Of a stretch of 64,000 nucleotides of DNA, positions 1 through 8,603 are shown one piece after another. Source of the stretch: Staphylococcus equorum (GTDB lineage: Bacteria > Bacillota > Bacilli > Staphylococcales > Staphylococcaceae). Positions within the stretch are counted from its first letter, which is position 1; every line of letters starts with the position of its first letter. The notes beneath the pieces were generated by a model, which saw only the letters and a program-made list of their open reading frames with translations, searched no databases and was not told where the DNA came from. A program made the position numbers and the translations under genes. Where the stretch lies: contig NZ_JAMBPV010000003.1 in assembly GCF_029531845.1 (NCBI RefSeq), positions 124,001 to 188,000 on the forward strand. Direction: 5' to 3'.

Positions 1-169
1 TGCACATTGCATATTTATCATACACTTCAACAATTTGAGCTAAATTTTTATAAGATCTTCTTGGATTCAACACTTCTATAAATTGATTTTTTTTAATGCC
101 ATCATTAGTTCCTGCTCCAACAAAAAAAGTTTCCTCATCTGTTAGTCGAATTATGGAAAGCTGTTTCAA
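1..169 (-). CDS. Partial CDS of unknown function, N-terminal part only
   Basis: An open reading frame enters from the left window edge on the minus strand. It can be read back to a TTG codon at 169-167, where an in-frame TGA lies just upstream. About 56 residues are visible; they are mixed charged and hydrophobic, with segments such as RLTDEETFFVGAG and VLNPRRSYKNLAQ. I do not recognise the family. No convincing ribosome binding site precedes the TTG, so the start is uncertain and this could be a fragment. Bases 170-386 hold no recognisable gene and are AT-rich, probably promoter sequence for the transporter that follows. Confidence 0.4.
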   Translation of the reverse strand, partial: MKQLSIIRLTDEETFFVGAGTNDGIKKNQFIEVLNPRRSYKNLAQIVEVYDKYAMC

Positions 170-386
170 TATAATTAGTCACTCACTTCTTCAAAAGCTT
201 TTATTATTACTTCATAGTTGTTAATCTTATTTCCCAAAAACTATTAACATACGTATTCTATTATATTTTGTGTGTTGTGTACATTATAATAAGCTAAAAA
301 GCTAATAATCTTTTAAATAATTTAAACATAGGAAAAACTCAACCTTTCCTATATAATGAAATTATCCTAATAGAAAGCGTGATTTA

Positions 387-1316
387 ATGTTCCTTTTATA
401 TATTATTGGGATTATCGCAGGTATGGTTGTACCCTTCCAAACTTCAATCAATTCTAGACTAAGCCTTTATACAAAGTCTTCATTCTATGCCTCAACAATC
501 TCATTTGCTACAGGTACAATTTTTTTAATTTTAATCAATCTTATCACTAATCCTCATGTCTTTACTGCACAATTTTACAGTAACCAATCTTTTAGTTACA
601 TATGGTTTGTCGGCGGGATGCTTGGCGTCATTTTTCTGACTGGGAATTTACTCCTTTTACCCCGCTTAGGTGCATCTCTCACTGTAGTACTCACTGTAGC
701 AGGTCAAATCATTATGGGCGTGACAATTGACACATTTGGCTGGTTTGGAGCTGACAAAGAAGCTTTTACAGCATTTAAAATACTAGGCATTATCTTTTTG
801 ATATTCGGTATCATTCTGATGAATTATGTTCGTAGCAACCCTAAAGATAAAAATAAAAACAGTTCCATATATATTTGGTTAATCATTGGATTTATATTTG
901 GTTTCTGTCCACCCATTCAAACTGCTATTAATAGCGCATTGGGTCAACAAATAAATTCCTCTGTAATGGCTTCACTGATATCATTCACAGTTGGTACAAT
1001 CGTATTATTTATTTTTACTTTGATTTTCAATAGAAGTCTTAAACTTACTACTTTCACACCTAAAGAAGGACATCTTAAACCCATTTACTTTATCGGGGGT
1101 ATCCTTGGTGTAATTTTTGTAACTACGAATATTATTTTAATGCCTCACCTTGGCGCTGCATTGACTACAATTATTGTTATGCTAGGTCAAATGTTAATGG
1201 GTATTATTATAGATCATTTTGGCTTGCTCGGTACTTACAAAAATAAAGTTACTAAAAGAAAAGTTTTTGGAATTATTGCCATAATGATTGGTATAATTTT
1301 ATTGAGATTATTTTAA
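387..1316 (+). CDS. DMT-superfamily transporter, duplicated YdcZ/DUF606 type
   Basis: A 309-residue integral membrane protein with about ten hydrophobic segments. It is an internal duplication: the N-terminal half (GMVVPFQTSINSRL, then GGMLGVIFLTGNLLLLPRLGASLT) is repeated in the C-terminal half (GFCPPIQTAINSAL, then GGILGVIFVTTNIILMPHLGAALT). That two-repeat pattern is typical of YdcZ (DUF606) proteins of the drug/metabolite transporter superfamily. The substrate cannot be told. It is a single-gene unit followed at once by a strong terminator. Confidence 0.85.
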   Translation: MFLLYIIGIIAGMVVPFQTSINSRLSLYTKSSFYASTISFATGTIFLILINLITNPHVFTAQFYSNQSFSYIWFVGGMLGVIFLTGNLLLLPRLGASLTVVLTVAGQIIMGVTIDTFGWFGADKEAFTAFKILGIIFLIFGIILMNYVRSNPKDKNKNSSIYIWLIIGFIFGFCPPIQTAINSALGQQINSSVMASLISFTVGTIVLFIFTLIFNRSLKLTTFTPKEGHLKPIYFIGGILGVIFVTTNIILMPHLGAALTTIIVMLGQMLMGIIIDHFGLLGTYKNKVTKRKVFGIIAIMIGIILLRLF

Positions 1317-1329
1317 AAATTGTTCACTC

Positions 1330-1371
1330 GAGTCATTTACTTATGACATTTAGTAAATGACTCCTTTTTTT
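1330..1371 (+). terminator. Rho-independent terminator after the YdcZ-type transporter
   Basis: A 12-bp perfect stem (GAGTCATTTACT at 1330-1341 with AGTAAATGACTC at 1352-1363) is followed by a T-run. Confidence 0.9.
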
Positions 1372-1433
1372 ATAACAAAACCTTAACTTTTCCTTGTATA
1401 ATCAAATCAATAATACATCAAGAGGTGACATCA

Positions 1434-2372
1434 TTGAAGAAAATAATTGTTTTATTTACTGTGTTGATAATACTCTGTAGTATCGGCGTTCTAAGTTTTT
1501 ACTATTTCAAAATTAAAATAGGCACAAGTAAACCACAGCATCATATTGACACTTTGAAAATAACTTATAATAAACCCTACACCTTTATAGGAAGACAAGA
1601 GCCTGCTCAACGATTTCCAGTCCATTATGAACCCCATAAAGGTTATATTAACGATTGGTACGTTAAATCAAATGACAAAATAGCAAAAAATCAGCCCCTA
1701 TTTGAATATTACAATCCTCGTATTGAACATCAAATTAGTAATAAGCAAAAGCACCTTGCACAATTAAAACAAAACAATAAATCCCCCACTACCCCGATCC
1801 ATTCAGAAATATTACATCTACAAAATCAAATCTCACAACTCCAAGAGCAACTGCGTATCACAGTTTATGCTCCAGCGCCTGGCATCGTCCATATTACTAA
1901 ATCATGGCCTAACCAAACTAAGTCTCCTGTCATGCAAATTTATGATCCTACTACAATAATCAAAGCTGAAATTGATGAAGCGATAATTGACAAGCTTCAT
2001 TTAAAAGACAAAGTTTCCATTAAAGATAACAACCAGCAAACATTTGACGGTGAAGTGAAGTATATTTCTAATTTTCCAATTGATATAGATAGATCAACTA
2101 AACATTCTAAATATTTAATTGAGATAAATTCAAATTCTACCGCTGTTTTTGGTAAGCATTTCAAAGTAGAAATACCTAACCACATCATTGAAATTCCAAA
2201 AACAGCAATACATGATAAACAATTTGTTTTCGTGCAAAGAAATAAAAAATTTATAAAACGAGTTATTAAAACACAAAATTCGGGTAATAACAAAGATATG
2301 CTGATTCTTGAAGGTTTAAATCAAGGAGATGTCATAGCTAAAAACGCCGATACAGTGCTGTCTAAAAATTAG
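1434..2372 (+). CDS. HlyD-type (biotinyl-lipoyl/RND adaptor-like) membrane-anchored protein
   Basis: A 312-residue protein with one N-terminal membrane anchor, then a basic and polar exported domain. A coiled-coil stretch rich in Gln and Lys (about 95-145) is flanked by lipoyl-like half-motifs (PHKGYINDWYVKSNDKIAKNQPL before it, VYAPAPGIVHI after it). This is the layout of membrane-fusion/periplasmic-adaptor proteins. The TTG at 1434 is chosen because AGAGGTG at 1421-1427 lies six bases upstream; the GTG at 1425 is part of that ribosome binding site. No ABC ATPase or permease partner is adjacent, which is unusual for a transport adaptor. Confidence 0.7.
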   Translation: MKKIIVLFTVLIILCSIGVLSFYYFKIKIGTSKPQHHIDTLKITYNKPYTFIGRQEPAQRFPVHYEPHKGYINDWYVKSNDKIAKNQPLFEYYNPRIEHQISNKQKHLAQLKQNNKSPTTPIHSEILHLQNQISQLQEQLRITVYAPAPGIVHITKSWPNQTKSPVMQIYDPTTIIKAEIDEAIIDKLHLKDKVSIKDNNQQTFDGEVKYISNFPIDIDRSTKHSKYLIEINSNSTAVFGKHFKVEIPNHIIEIPKTAIHDKQFVFVQRNKKFIKRVIKTQNSGNNKDMLILEGLNQGDVIAKNADTVLSKN

Positions 2373-2733
2373 ACGTACACGTTATAAAAAGTTATCATTT
2401 TAAAATTCGATAAGATTATTTAGCCTTTTTATCATATGACGGTAAATTGAAAAATAGAAAAATAAATTTCGATTAACGTATTGGTATTTAAAGAATTGAA
2501 TTAATAATAGAAATCATTAACGTAACGCTTAAACATGTTTTTGTTTACTTTCTATTTTTATTTAGTTATAATAAACTAAATAATAGTGGTTTTAATATAT
2601 TTCACTTAAATATAATCGAGCCACAAATTATGACAAATACTTTGTATTTAACTTTGAATTAAGACAAATAATCATACAAAAAAATTATTAATATGTATAT
2701 TTGATTGGGCATTTAGAATAGGGAGGAATTAGG
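2373..2733 (+). promoter_or_regulatory. sarA upstream region with a SigA-type promoter
   Basis: This 361-bp AT-rich gap holds no gene. A candidate promoter is TTTACT (2544-2549), 17 bases, TATAAT (2567-2572). A second TATAAT at about 2610 lacks a good -35 box. In S. aureus sarA is read from three promoters, one of them SigB-dependent; I do not see a convincing SigB promoter here. The long leader and A/T-rich direct repeats such as GACAAATA (around 2631 and 2663) fit the multi-promoter arrangement, but that is inference. Confidence 0.5.
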
Positions 2734-3108
2734 ATGGCTATCACCAAAATCAATGATTGCTTTGAATTATTAGCTATGGTCACTTATGCTGACAAACTAA
2801 AAGGTATTATCAAAAAAGAATTTTCAGTAAGTTTCGAGGAATTCGCTGTATTAACATACATTAGCGAGCATGAGAGTGAAGAATATTATTTAAAAGATAT
2901 CATTAATCACTTGAATTACAAACAACCACAAGTTGTTAAAGCCGTTAAAAATTTATCTCAAGAAGATTATTTTGATAAGAAACGTAACGAACAAGATGAA
3001 AGAACTGTATTAATCTTAGTTAACACTAAGCAACGTAAAAAAATCAATGAATTATTAACTCGTGTTAATAATCGTATTAAAGAAGCTAACGACGAAAAAG
3101 AAGTTTAA
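2734..3108 (+). CDS. sarA: Staphylococcal accessory regulator SarA
   Basis: A 124-residue winged-helix DNA-binding protein, the same length as S. aureus SarA and matching its remembered sequence closely ([20 protein letters not shown] start, the helix around [15 protein letters not shown], wing [15 protein letters not shown]). The DER motif before the wing is the family signature, and one Cys lies near residue 9. SarA is a global dimeric regulator of virulence, biofilm and exoprotein genes. The start is supported by AGGGAGGAATTAGG upstream. It has a long leader of its own and a terminator, so it is a stand-alone unit. Confidence 0.97.
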   Translation: MAITKINDCFELLAMVTYADKLKGIIKKEFSVSFEEFAVLTYISEHESEEYYLKDIINHLNYKQPQVVKAVKNLSQEDYFDKKRNEQDERTVLILVNTKQRKKINELLTRVNNRIKEANDEKEV

Positions 3109-3165
3109 GTTAATTTAAATTTCTATAATCAAACAAGTTTTTATAATATGTCTAACTCATCTTTT

Positions 3166-3204
3166 AAAGGGATTTTCCAATAAATTGGAAAATCCCTTTT
3201 TTTA
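3166..3204 (+). terminator. sarA terminator
   Basis: The stem AAAGGGATTTTCCAA / TTGGAAAATCCCTTT is followed by a T-run, 58 bases after the sarA stop. Confidence 0.93.
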
Positions 3205-3257
3205 TATGTACTGTCCTGTTCACGATAACAACAATTCTTCATAATCTTCAATCCCTA

Positions 3258-3306
3258 TAAAAAGTAAAAAATACCGCCGACAAAGTGTTAAGACGTTATC
3301 GGCGGT
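3258..3306 (-). terminator. Terminator of the minus-strand hydrolase gene; copy of a GTCGGC dispersed element
   Basis: ACCGCCGA at 3273-3280 pairs with TCGGCGGT at 3299-3306. Read on the minus strand, the hairpin is followed by a T-rich tract. The loop side contains GACAAAGT, linking it to similar elements near 32322, 47385 and 59972. Confidence 0.75.
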
Positions 3307-3391
3307 GTTTCATAGAAAAACAAAAGACATTGCACTAGCGATGCTATATAAAATAGCAATGTGTATTTTAAAACAACTTTTCAAGTGCCAT

Positions 3392-4204
3392 TTATACTAA
3401 ATCATTCTTTTGATATTTCAAAGTCTCTACAAAATCTAAATACACTTCCACAAAATGATTCGGTTCTTCAATATGCGGTGCATGACCTGATTGATCAAAT
3501 TCTAAAATAGTTAAAGTCTGAAAAGCATGATTATATCTATCCCTTGGTTCTCCCATAAATAAAGGGTCATATTTCCCATTAACTAGCAACGTTGGAACAT
3601 TAACATGTTCAACCACAATATCTTTATTAAAAACTGGGAATCCCATTAATGCTCTTGTGGCAACAGCACTATCTTCAGCTGATTGTCTACTATAAATAAG
3701 CTGATTTTGAAACCATTTTTTAGCTTTTTCTAGGTCTTTATACATATACGGTAATAATAGAATAAGTGCTTCAGATTTATCAAAACCTTCTATTTCATCT
3801 TGATGTTCTATCATTAATTTATTTAATCCATGTACGCTGTCTATCAGATTAGATGCAATTAAAGTTAATGATGCCACCATTGATTCATATTTATTAGTAA
3901 AATTTTTAGCTATTAAGCCACCCATATCATGGCCAATTAAATGCGCTTGTTCAACATCTAATTTTTTCATTAATATTTTTAAATCTTCAATATGATCTTC
4001 TAAATTAAAGGAGTTCGGCTTAGAAGATTTACCATGCCCTCTCACATCATAAACAATGACATCAAATTTATTTTTCAATGCATCTTTCAAGTTATATAAA
4101 GAAGCCATATTGCTATCTAGTCCATGTATTAATATAACAGGAAAACCTTGACCCTCACGGATATATGCTATCTCGTTGTTACAACTTGTTTCGATTTTTA
4201 TCAT
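3392..4204 (-). CDS. Alpha/beta hydrolase with an Asp nucleophile elbow
   Basis: A 270-residue alpha/beta-hydrolase-fold protein. The oxyanion strand motif is LIHGLDSN, followed by VYDVRGHGKS. The nucleophile elbow reads GHDMGG, with Asp93 where lipases and esterases have Ser. A candidate acid is Asp213 (NGKYDPLF) and His241 lies in QSGHAPHIEEP. An Asp elbow is typical of epoxide hydrolases and haloalkane dehalogenases; the substrate here is not known. A paralogue with a degraded triad lies at 5934-6731. The RBS AGGGAGGTGG is just upstream of the start. Confidence 0.85.
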   Translation of the reverse strand: MIKIETSCNNEIAYIREGQGFPVILIHGLDSNMASLYNLKDALKNKFDVIVYDVRGHGKSSKPNSFNLEDHIEDLKILMKKLDVEQAHLIGHDMGGLIAKNFTNKYESMVASLTLIASNLIDSVHGLNKLMIEHQDEIEGFDKSEALILLLPYMYKDLEKAKKWFQNQLIYSRQSAEDSAVATRALMGFPVFNKDIVVEHVNVPTLLVNGKYDPLFMGEPRDRYNHAFQTLTILEFDQSGHAPHIEEPNHFVEVYLDFVETLKYQKNDLV

Positions 4205-4324
4205 TATGGGCCACCTCCCTTTACAGAAGTAATATACCCTTATTTCACGTTTATTACGCTATGATTTTCGTTTTTGTCAGAATATATCATTTATAAATTT
4301 ATTGTTTTTTCTGTTCCAGCTATT

Positions 4325-4378
4325 AAAAAACTCCCTTCAGGTTAACGAATTATTTCAGTTAACATCTTGAAGAGAGTT
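4325..4378 (-). terminator. Terminator of the minus-strand membrane protein gene
   Basis: A long imperfect stem pairs AACTCCCTTCAGGTTAAC with GTTAACATCTTGAAGAGAGTT. On the minus strand it is followed by TTTTTT, so it ends the gene at 4411-5121. Confidence 0.85.
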
Positions 4379-4410
4379 ATAAAAACATATTTATATATAC
4401 TGATGCAGCT

Positions 4411-5121
4411 TTAATTTCTAGATGAAATTCGTATAGTGTAATAAATAATGACAATTAATAACAATACCCAAATAATGATGGATCCAATCTGAGCAATTTC
4501 AGGGTTACTTATCATAGCGTCTATTGTTTTTTGACAAAGTAGTAAACCAATACCAGTAAATTCTAATCTTCTAAAATAAAGACCCGCAATACTAAATATA
4601 ATTCCTACAAAAAAGACGCTTTGATGTCCATATGTTGTTATTGCAACGATGCCTAAATTCATATTAAATCCGTGTGCAATAATAAGAATTAAGGACGCCC
4701 CTGCAACAACTAATCCAATAATTCTTTCGAATTTATTACTATAAAGGTAATTTTTCCAATCAATGCGCAAATATATAAAAATCGAAATCGGTAAGATCAC
4801 TAAACAATAAAAGATAGACAATCCTGTTGCTGCTTGAAACGGCACAAATTGTTTATCATATAAATACGATACCAATATAAAATTAAGCATAAAAAACACA
4901 ATAGGATTTAACTGCAATGTAAATAAATTACGTTGTATCGTCAAAATAACCTCAGCGGGTGATTTTTTTCTATATTCAATATAATCTTCATCTTTTGCTT
5001 CAGATCTTTGAAAATCTTTTTTCAATTTCACTTTAATATCATCTATTAAATTTGGAGAAAGACCTTTATGAGTGAAGTAATCATTAATGTTTTCCACTAG
5101 TACTTTATCGTTAACTCTCAT
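4411..5121 (-). CDS. Uncharacterised membrane protein with N-terminal cytosolic domain
   Basis: A 236-residue protein. Residues 1-85 are charged and predicted helical (FTHKGLSPNLIDDIKVKLKK, then KSPAEVILTIQRN). From residue 87 on there are about six hydrophobic segments, ending in a short basic tail. I recognise the arrangement from staphylococcal genomes near sarA but not a function. It is monocistronic by its terminator and by the 170-bp gap to the next gene. Confidence 0.75.
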   Translation of the reverse strand: MRVNDKVLVENINDYFTHKGLSPNLIDDIKVKLKKDFQRSEAKDEDYIEYRKKSPAEVILTIQRNLFTLQLNPIVFFMLNFILVSYLYDKQFVPFQAATGLSIFYCLVILPISIFIYLRIDWKNYLYSNKFERIIGLVVAGASLILIIAHGFNMNLGIVAITTYGHQSVFFVGIIFSIAGLYFRRLEFTGIGLLLCQKTIDAMISNPEIAQIGSIIIWVLLLIVIIYYTIRISSRN

Positions 5122-5219
5122 GACAGGCTCCTTTAATAATATTTGAACTGTATCAAGTAAATTAATATTTTATTTACTATAATTTAATTTATAATCTCAT
5201 ACTTACACTTATTTTAACA

Positions 5220-5259
5220 ATAAAATAACCGACAAGTATATAGCTTTACACTCGCCGGT
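5220..5259 (-). terminator. Terminator of the secreted-protein gene
   Basis: ACCGACAAGT at 5228-5237 pairs with ACTCGCCGGT at 5250-5259. The minus-strand downstream side is T-rich but broken (TTATTTTATT). Confidence 0.65.
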
Positions 5260-5292
5260 CAAATTATTCTTTTTAAATGCTATAAGTAATAA

Positions 5293-5799
5293 TTATTCAC
5301 CAATATCTATACGATATAGTTTAATGTTTTTATCACTTGGAGATGACGAGCTGAATTGATATGAAAGTTCATCATCTTGCACATAGCCAAAGTTACCAGT
5401 TACGTTATTATAATGCTCACGTGTGACCGCATCTTTGCTTACTTCATTTTTAACTTCATCATAAGTTGGGCCATCAGTATCATTATAACTCATAGAAACA
5501 CGAGTAATTTTGCCTTCGTTTTTCTTACCATCAGTTGCTACAACAAGCACACCATTCTCTTTTTTAAATTCGTAATAATGTTCATTGTTATCAGGTCGAT
5601 GAGAATAGACTGGCGTATCGTTATTTTTCAATACACTTTGAATAGACTCGCCTAATGTTGCGCCTTCTAATGTTGTATCTCCATCTTGCAATGCTTTAAC
5701 ATTTTGGATAGAGTTACCTGAAGCCGCATCCACACTACCTGCACCAATTCCAGAAAACGCTAATCCTAAAACTAAAACTGCCGCAAATATTTTTTTCAT
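5293..5799 (-). CDS. Small secreted protein of unknown function, sarA-linked
   Basis: A 168-residue exported protein. A Sec signal peptide (KKIFAAVLVLGLAFSGIGAG, cleavage likely after VDA-A near residue 26) is followed by a charged, polar, probably beta-rich domain of about 140 residues without cysteines. It resembles the uncharacterised secreted protein next to sarA in S. aureus (SA0570, from memory). The ATG at 5799 is chosen because AGAAGGAG lies nine bases upstream; the GTG at 5805 is too close to it. No sortase motif is present, so the protein is probably released. Confidence 0.8.
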   Translation of the reverse strand: MKKIFAAVLVLGLAFSGIGAGSVDAASGNSIQNVKALQDGDTTLEGATLGESIQSVLKNNDTPVYSHRPDNNEHYYEFKKENGVLVVATDGKKNEGKITRVSMSYNDTDGPTYDEVKNEVSKDAVTREHYNNVTGNFGYVQDDELSYQFSSSSPSDKNIKLYRIDIGE

Positions 5800-5933
5800 A
5801 AGCACTCTCTCCTTCTATTTATAAGTTATTTTGTGCTTATCAACAGTGTACTATAAATATTACGTAATTAACAGGGATGTTACAAAAAGATTACATATTT
5901 ATATCATTTTGTAATATAAATAGCGCGGCTATA

Positions 5934-6731
5934 CTAGATTTTTGTTTTCTCATTTGTTTTAATAAAATCTGCTACAACGTTGAGGAATTTTTCTTGTTGC
6001 TCTATAAATGGATATAAACCTGACTCTTCGAACACTTCAAATGATACATCCCCGATATAGTCGCCCACTTCTTTAGCTTCTACAACAGTTGTTCTTTCAC
6101 CATGTTGCCCAACGATTATTAAAGTTGGTAGCTGGACTTTTCCTAAATAATACATAATATTATTATCATTAAATGATTCTTTAACTGCATTTAATTCCGC
6201 TTTTGTAGCAATCGCATTAGTATCATCTACTTGTTTTAAAAACTTTTTAGCTTTGCGTTTTGAATAATACAAGTGCTTATCGAAAAACTTTTGCTGCGCT
6301 TCGTGTTCCCAATTTCGTACTTTATCCGCATATTTACGATACAAACGCTCTTCTGGTGTTATTTCGTTAAGTAACGTTGGATTAACTAATGTCAGTGTCG
6401 TTGCCATTTCTGGGTATTGAGCTACAAAAGAGACTGCAACTGATCCCCCTAGCTCATGACCAATAAATGAACACTCTGTAATATATAAATAATCTAATAA
6501 CGCTTTAATATCATCTGCATATGTTTTAAATTCAATATCATTTGGTTTATCTGAATAACCATGACCTCTTAAATCAATAAGCACAACCTGATGCGTTTTA
6601 TTTAAAGTATTTTCAATCTCATTGTATACAGATAAATTATCTAAAGCAGTGTGGATCATAACAATCGCATTGCCCTCACCACTTGTTCTGTAATTCAAAG
6701 CGACACCATCTTTTGTTGTAAATAAATTCAT
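5934..6731 (-). CDS. Alpha/beta-hydrolase-fold protein with degraded catalytic triad
   Basis: A 265-residue paralogue of the protein at 3392-4204. The fold motifs are kept (MIHTALDN, IDLRGHGYS, FIGHELGG), but the triad positions are not. The elbow residue is Glu93 (GHELGG) instead of Ser or Asp. The acid strand reads IVGQHGERT with no Asp. The catalytic His is replaced by Leu239 (ESGLYPFIEQ, where homologues have SGHxP). This suggests a non-hydrolytic or binding role. It follows the HAD gene by three bases with its RBS (AGGAAG) in the end of that gene, so the two are translationally coupled. Confidence 0.8.
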   Translation of the reverse strand: MNLFTTKDGVALNYRTSGEGNAIVMIHTALDNLSVYNEIENTLNKTHQVVLIDLRGHGYSDKPNDIEFKTYADDIKALLDYLYITECSFIGHELGGSVAVSFVAQYPEMATTLTLVNPTLLNEITPEERLYRKYADKVRNWEHEAQQKFFDKHLYYSKRKAKKFLKQVDDTNAIATKAELNAVKESFNDNNIMYYLGKVQLPTLIIVGQHGERTTVVEAKEVGDYIGDVSFEVFEESGLYPFIEQQEKFLNVVADFIKTNEKTKI

Positions 6732-6734
6732 TGA

Positions 6735-7433
6735 TTATCTTCCTTTCTTCGCAATAGATAATATTGTTAATAATTCTTCAGTGCTCCTAATTGTAAAATC
6801 TATTTCTTCAGGTAATGGTTCTACTTCAACATCATCGTCTTCCTTAAACCAAACGCTAATCATTCCCATTGCTCTTGCAGGTGCTACATCATTTAATGGA
6901 TCATCACCAACATACATCGTTTCTTCGGACTTTGTCCCTAGTTGTGATAACATATCTTCAAAAATCTTAGGGTGTGGCTTACGATAGCCTACTGTTTCGG
7001 ACGTAGACAAATAGTTAATCGCATCTTCTACACCTAAGGTATGCATTCGAAATTGCTTGATTTTCGACTTTCCATTTGCTATCACACCAGTGAGATAGCC
7101 ATTACTTGTTAACTTTTCAAGCGTATAAAGCGTATCGTAATAAGGAAATACATAACGATAAAAATGCATTTCAAAATCATTAAATAAGTCTTTCCACGTT
7201 AAGCGATCAACATGAAAATCTTTAATAATTGCTTTGTACAACTCTGGTTTATCATGATCTTCATCATCATCTAATTCTATAAATTTTTTCTTAAAATCTG
7301 CAAGTTGTATACGTACTAAATAATCATGAAATCTTTCATATTGTTCTTCAATAAATTTTTCGCGTGATTTTTTTCGATCTAAAAGTGTACCTTCTAAATC
7401 AAAGACGACCGCTTTCACTTGTGTTAAGTCCAT
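6735..7433 (-). CDS. HAD-superfamily hydrolase (HAD-IA type)
   Basis: About 232 residues with the four HAD motifs: FDLEGTLLD (motif I), VIANGKSK (motif II region), GYRKPHPKIFE (Lys, motif III) and YVGDDPLNDV (motif IV). Motif I has Glu where the second Asp is usual (DxE in place of DxD), and that residue normally acts as general acid/base. A helical cap lies between motifs I and II. Three ATGs are in tandem at 7439, 7436 and 7433; the third is best spaced from the AAAGAGGT ribosome binding site. It is coupled to the triad-less hydrolase downstream. The substrate is unknown. Confidence 0.85.
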   Translation of the reverse strand: MDLTQVKAVVFDLEGTLLDRKKSREKFIEEQYERFHDYLVRIQLADFKKKFIELDDDEDHDKPELYKAIIKDFHVDRLTWKDLFNDFEMHFYRYVFPYYDTLYTLEKLTSNGYLTGVIANGKSKIKQFRMHTLGVEDAINYLSTSETVGYRKPHPKIFEDMLSQLGTKSEETMYVGDDPLNDVAPARAMGMISVWFKEDDDVEVEPLPEEIDFTIRSTEELLTILSIAKKGR

Positions 7434-7509
7434 CATCATTACCTCTTTAATTCAAACTTTTACTTTAATTCATACTTAACAACATACATATTCATTTACT
7501 TATACTTCA

Positions 7510-8460
7510 TTATTCATACATACGTGGCTGTGTAATCATGATATAGAATAATACTGGAATACCCAGTAAAGCGAGTATAATACTTGCAGGTACTTGGAAG
7601 GGATCTAAAACAACACTTCCTAACCAATCTGAAAGCACCATAATTGTACCACCAATAATCATATTAAGTATCATTTGTTGCCCTAAATCATAATGACCAC
7701 TGTGTCGCCGTACAAGTTGTGGTATAACCATACCAATAAAGCCAATAACCCCAACATAAGCAACAATTACTGCGGTCAAAATTGATGCAATCAATAAGAC
7801 ACTATATGTCATACTTTGAACATTTAAACCTAATGATTTAGCTCGTAAATCGCCAAGTTGTAATAATTTAATTTTAGAAATCATGCTTATTAAAATAATA
7901 ACACCAATGAGTAGCACTGTGCCAATGTATACCACTTCGTTATACTCAGCTGAAGAGAATCCACCAAACATATAATTAACAATATTATTCATTTTATTTT
8001 GATTAAATATAATGAGTATATATAGAAAAGCATTAAATAAAGCCCCTATCATAATACCCGATAATATCAATGTTCTAATCGGATAACCTCTCGACATCGC
8101 CATCGTTAAACCAAGGACTAAAACCAATGTAATAATACTAAATGCAACTGAAAATATCGGTAACCATATAAATGACATTCCTAGAACGACAGCCAAGCCT
8201 GATCCAAATGTTGCACCACTCGCTAATCCTAATGTAAAACTATCCGCTAATGGATTGTTTAATAATGTTTGGAACATATGACCAGCAAGTGTTAAGCCAA
8301 TACCTGCAAGCAATGCTTGTAGTATTCTGGGTATTCTAACTTGAAAGAGGATTGTTTGGGTCAATGCATCGCTGATATCTCCAATACTCCATAATAAACT
8401 TAGCAATATGCTAGCAATGAGTACTGTTAGCCATATTATGATTGATTTATAGTACTTCAT
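7510..8460 (-). CDS. FecCD-family ABC transporter permease (iron/cobalamin type)
   Basis: A 316-residue polytopic membrane protein with about ten segments and family motifs RIPRILQALLAGIGLTLAG, NNPLADSFTLGLASGA, and GVIGFIGMVIPQLVRR near the C-terminal third. FecCD/BtuC permeases pair with a substrate-binding lipoprotein, which lies upstream at 8604-9488. No ATPase gene is next to them, so the pair probably shares a housekeeping ATPase encoded elsewhere. The 143-bp gap between the two genes contains inverted repeats. Confidence 0.9.
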   Translation of the reverse strand: MKYYKSIIIWLTVLIASILLSLLWSIGDISDALTQTILFQVRIPRILQALLAGIGLTLAGHMFQTLLNNPLADSFTLGLASGATFGSGLAVVLGMSFIWLPIFSVAFSIITLVLVLGLTMAMSRGYPIRTLILSGIMIGALFNAFLYILIIFNQNKMNNIVNYMFGGFSSAEYNEVVYIGTVLLIGVIILISMISKIKLLQLGDLRAKSLGLNVQSMTYSVLLIASILTAVIVAYVGVIGFIGMVIPQLVRRHSGHYDLGQQMILNMIIGGTIMVLSDWLGSVVLDPFQVPASIILALLGIPVLFYIMITQPRMYE

Positions 8461-8508
8461 TTTTTTGCCACGCTTTCAGTGAAATCTTTCAATTATTACA
8501 ATACCATC

Positions 8509-8585
8509 TGTTAACGCTTAACACTACACCCATCCAAATAAATACCAGAAATTTCATAAACTCAAGGTTGTATGGTTATTTGGAT
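8509..8585. repeat. Inverted repeats in the lipoprotein-permease gap
   Basis: Two structures lie between the lipoprotein gene and its permease. TGTTAACGCTTAACA at 8509-8523 is a six-plus-six palindrome around CGC. ATCCAAATAA at 8532-8541 pairs with TTATTTGGAT at 8576-8585. Neither has a T-tract, so they are more likely mRNA-processing or protein-binding sites than terminators. Confidence 0.4.
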
Positions 8586-8603
8586 ATATAGGTGAACATC
8601 CAA

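Noticed and set aside
1997..2293. 98-codon open frame on the minus strand inside the HlyD-type gene
   Set aside because: It lies wholly antisense to a well-supported gene and has no ribosome binding site or family motif.
8509..8523. cre site in the lipoprotein-permease gap
   Set aside because: The 15-base palindrome has the CG centre but one extra base in the right half, so it does not match the cre consensus.
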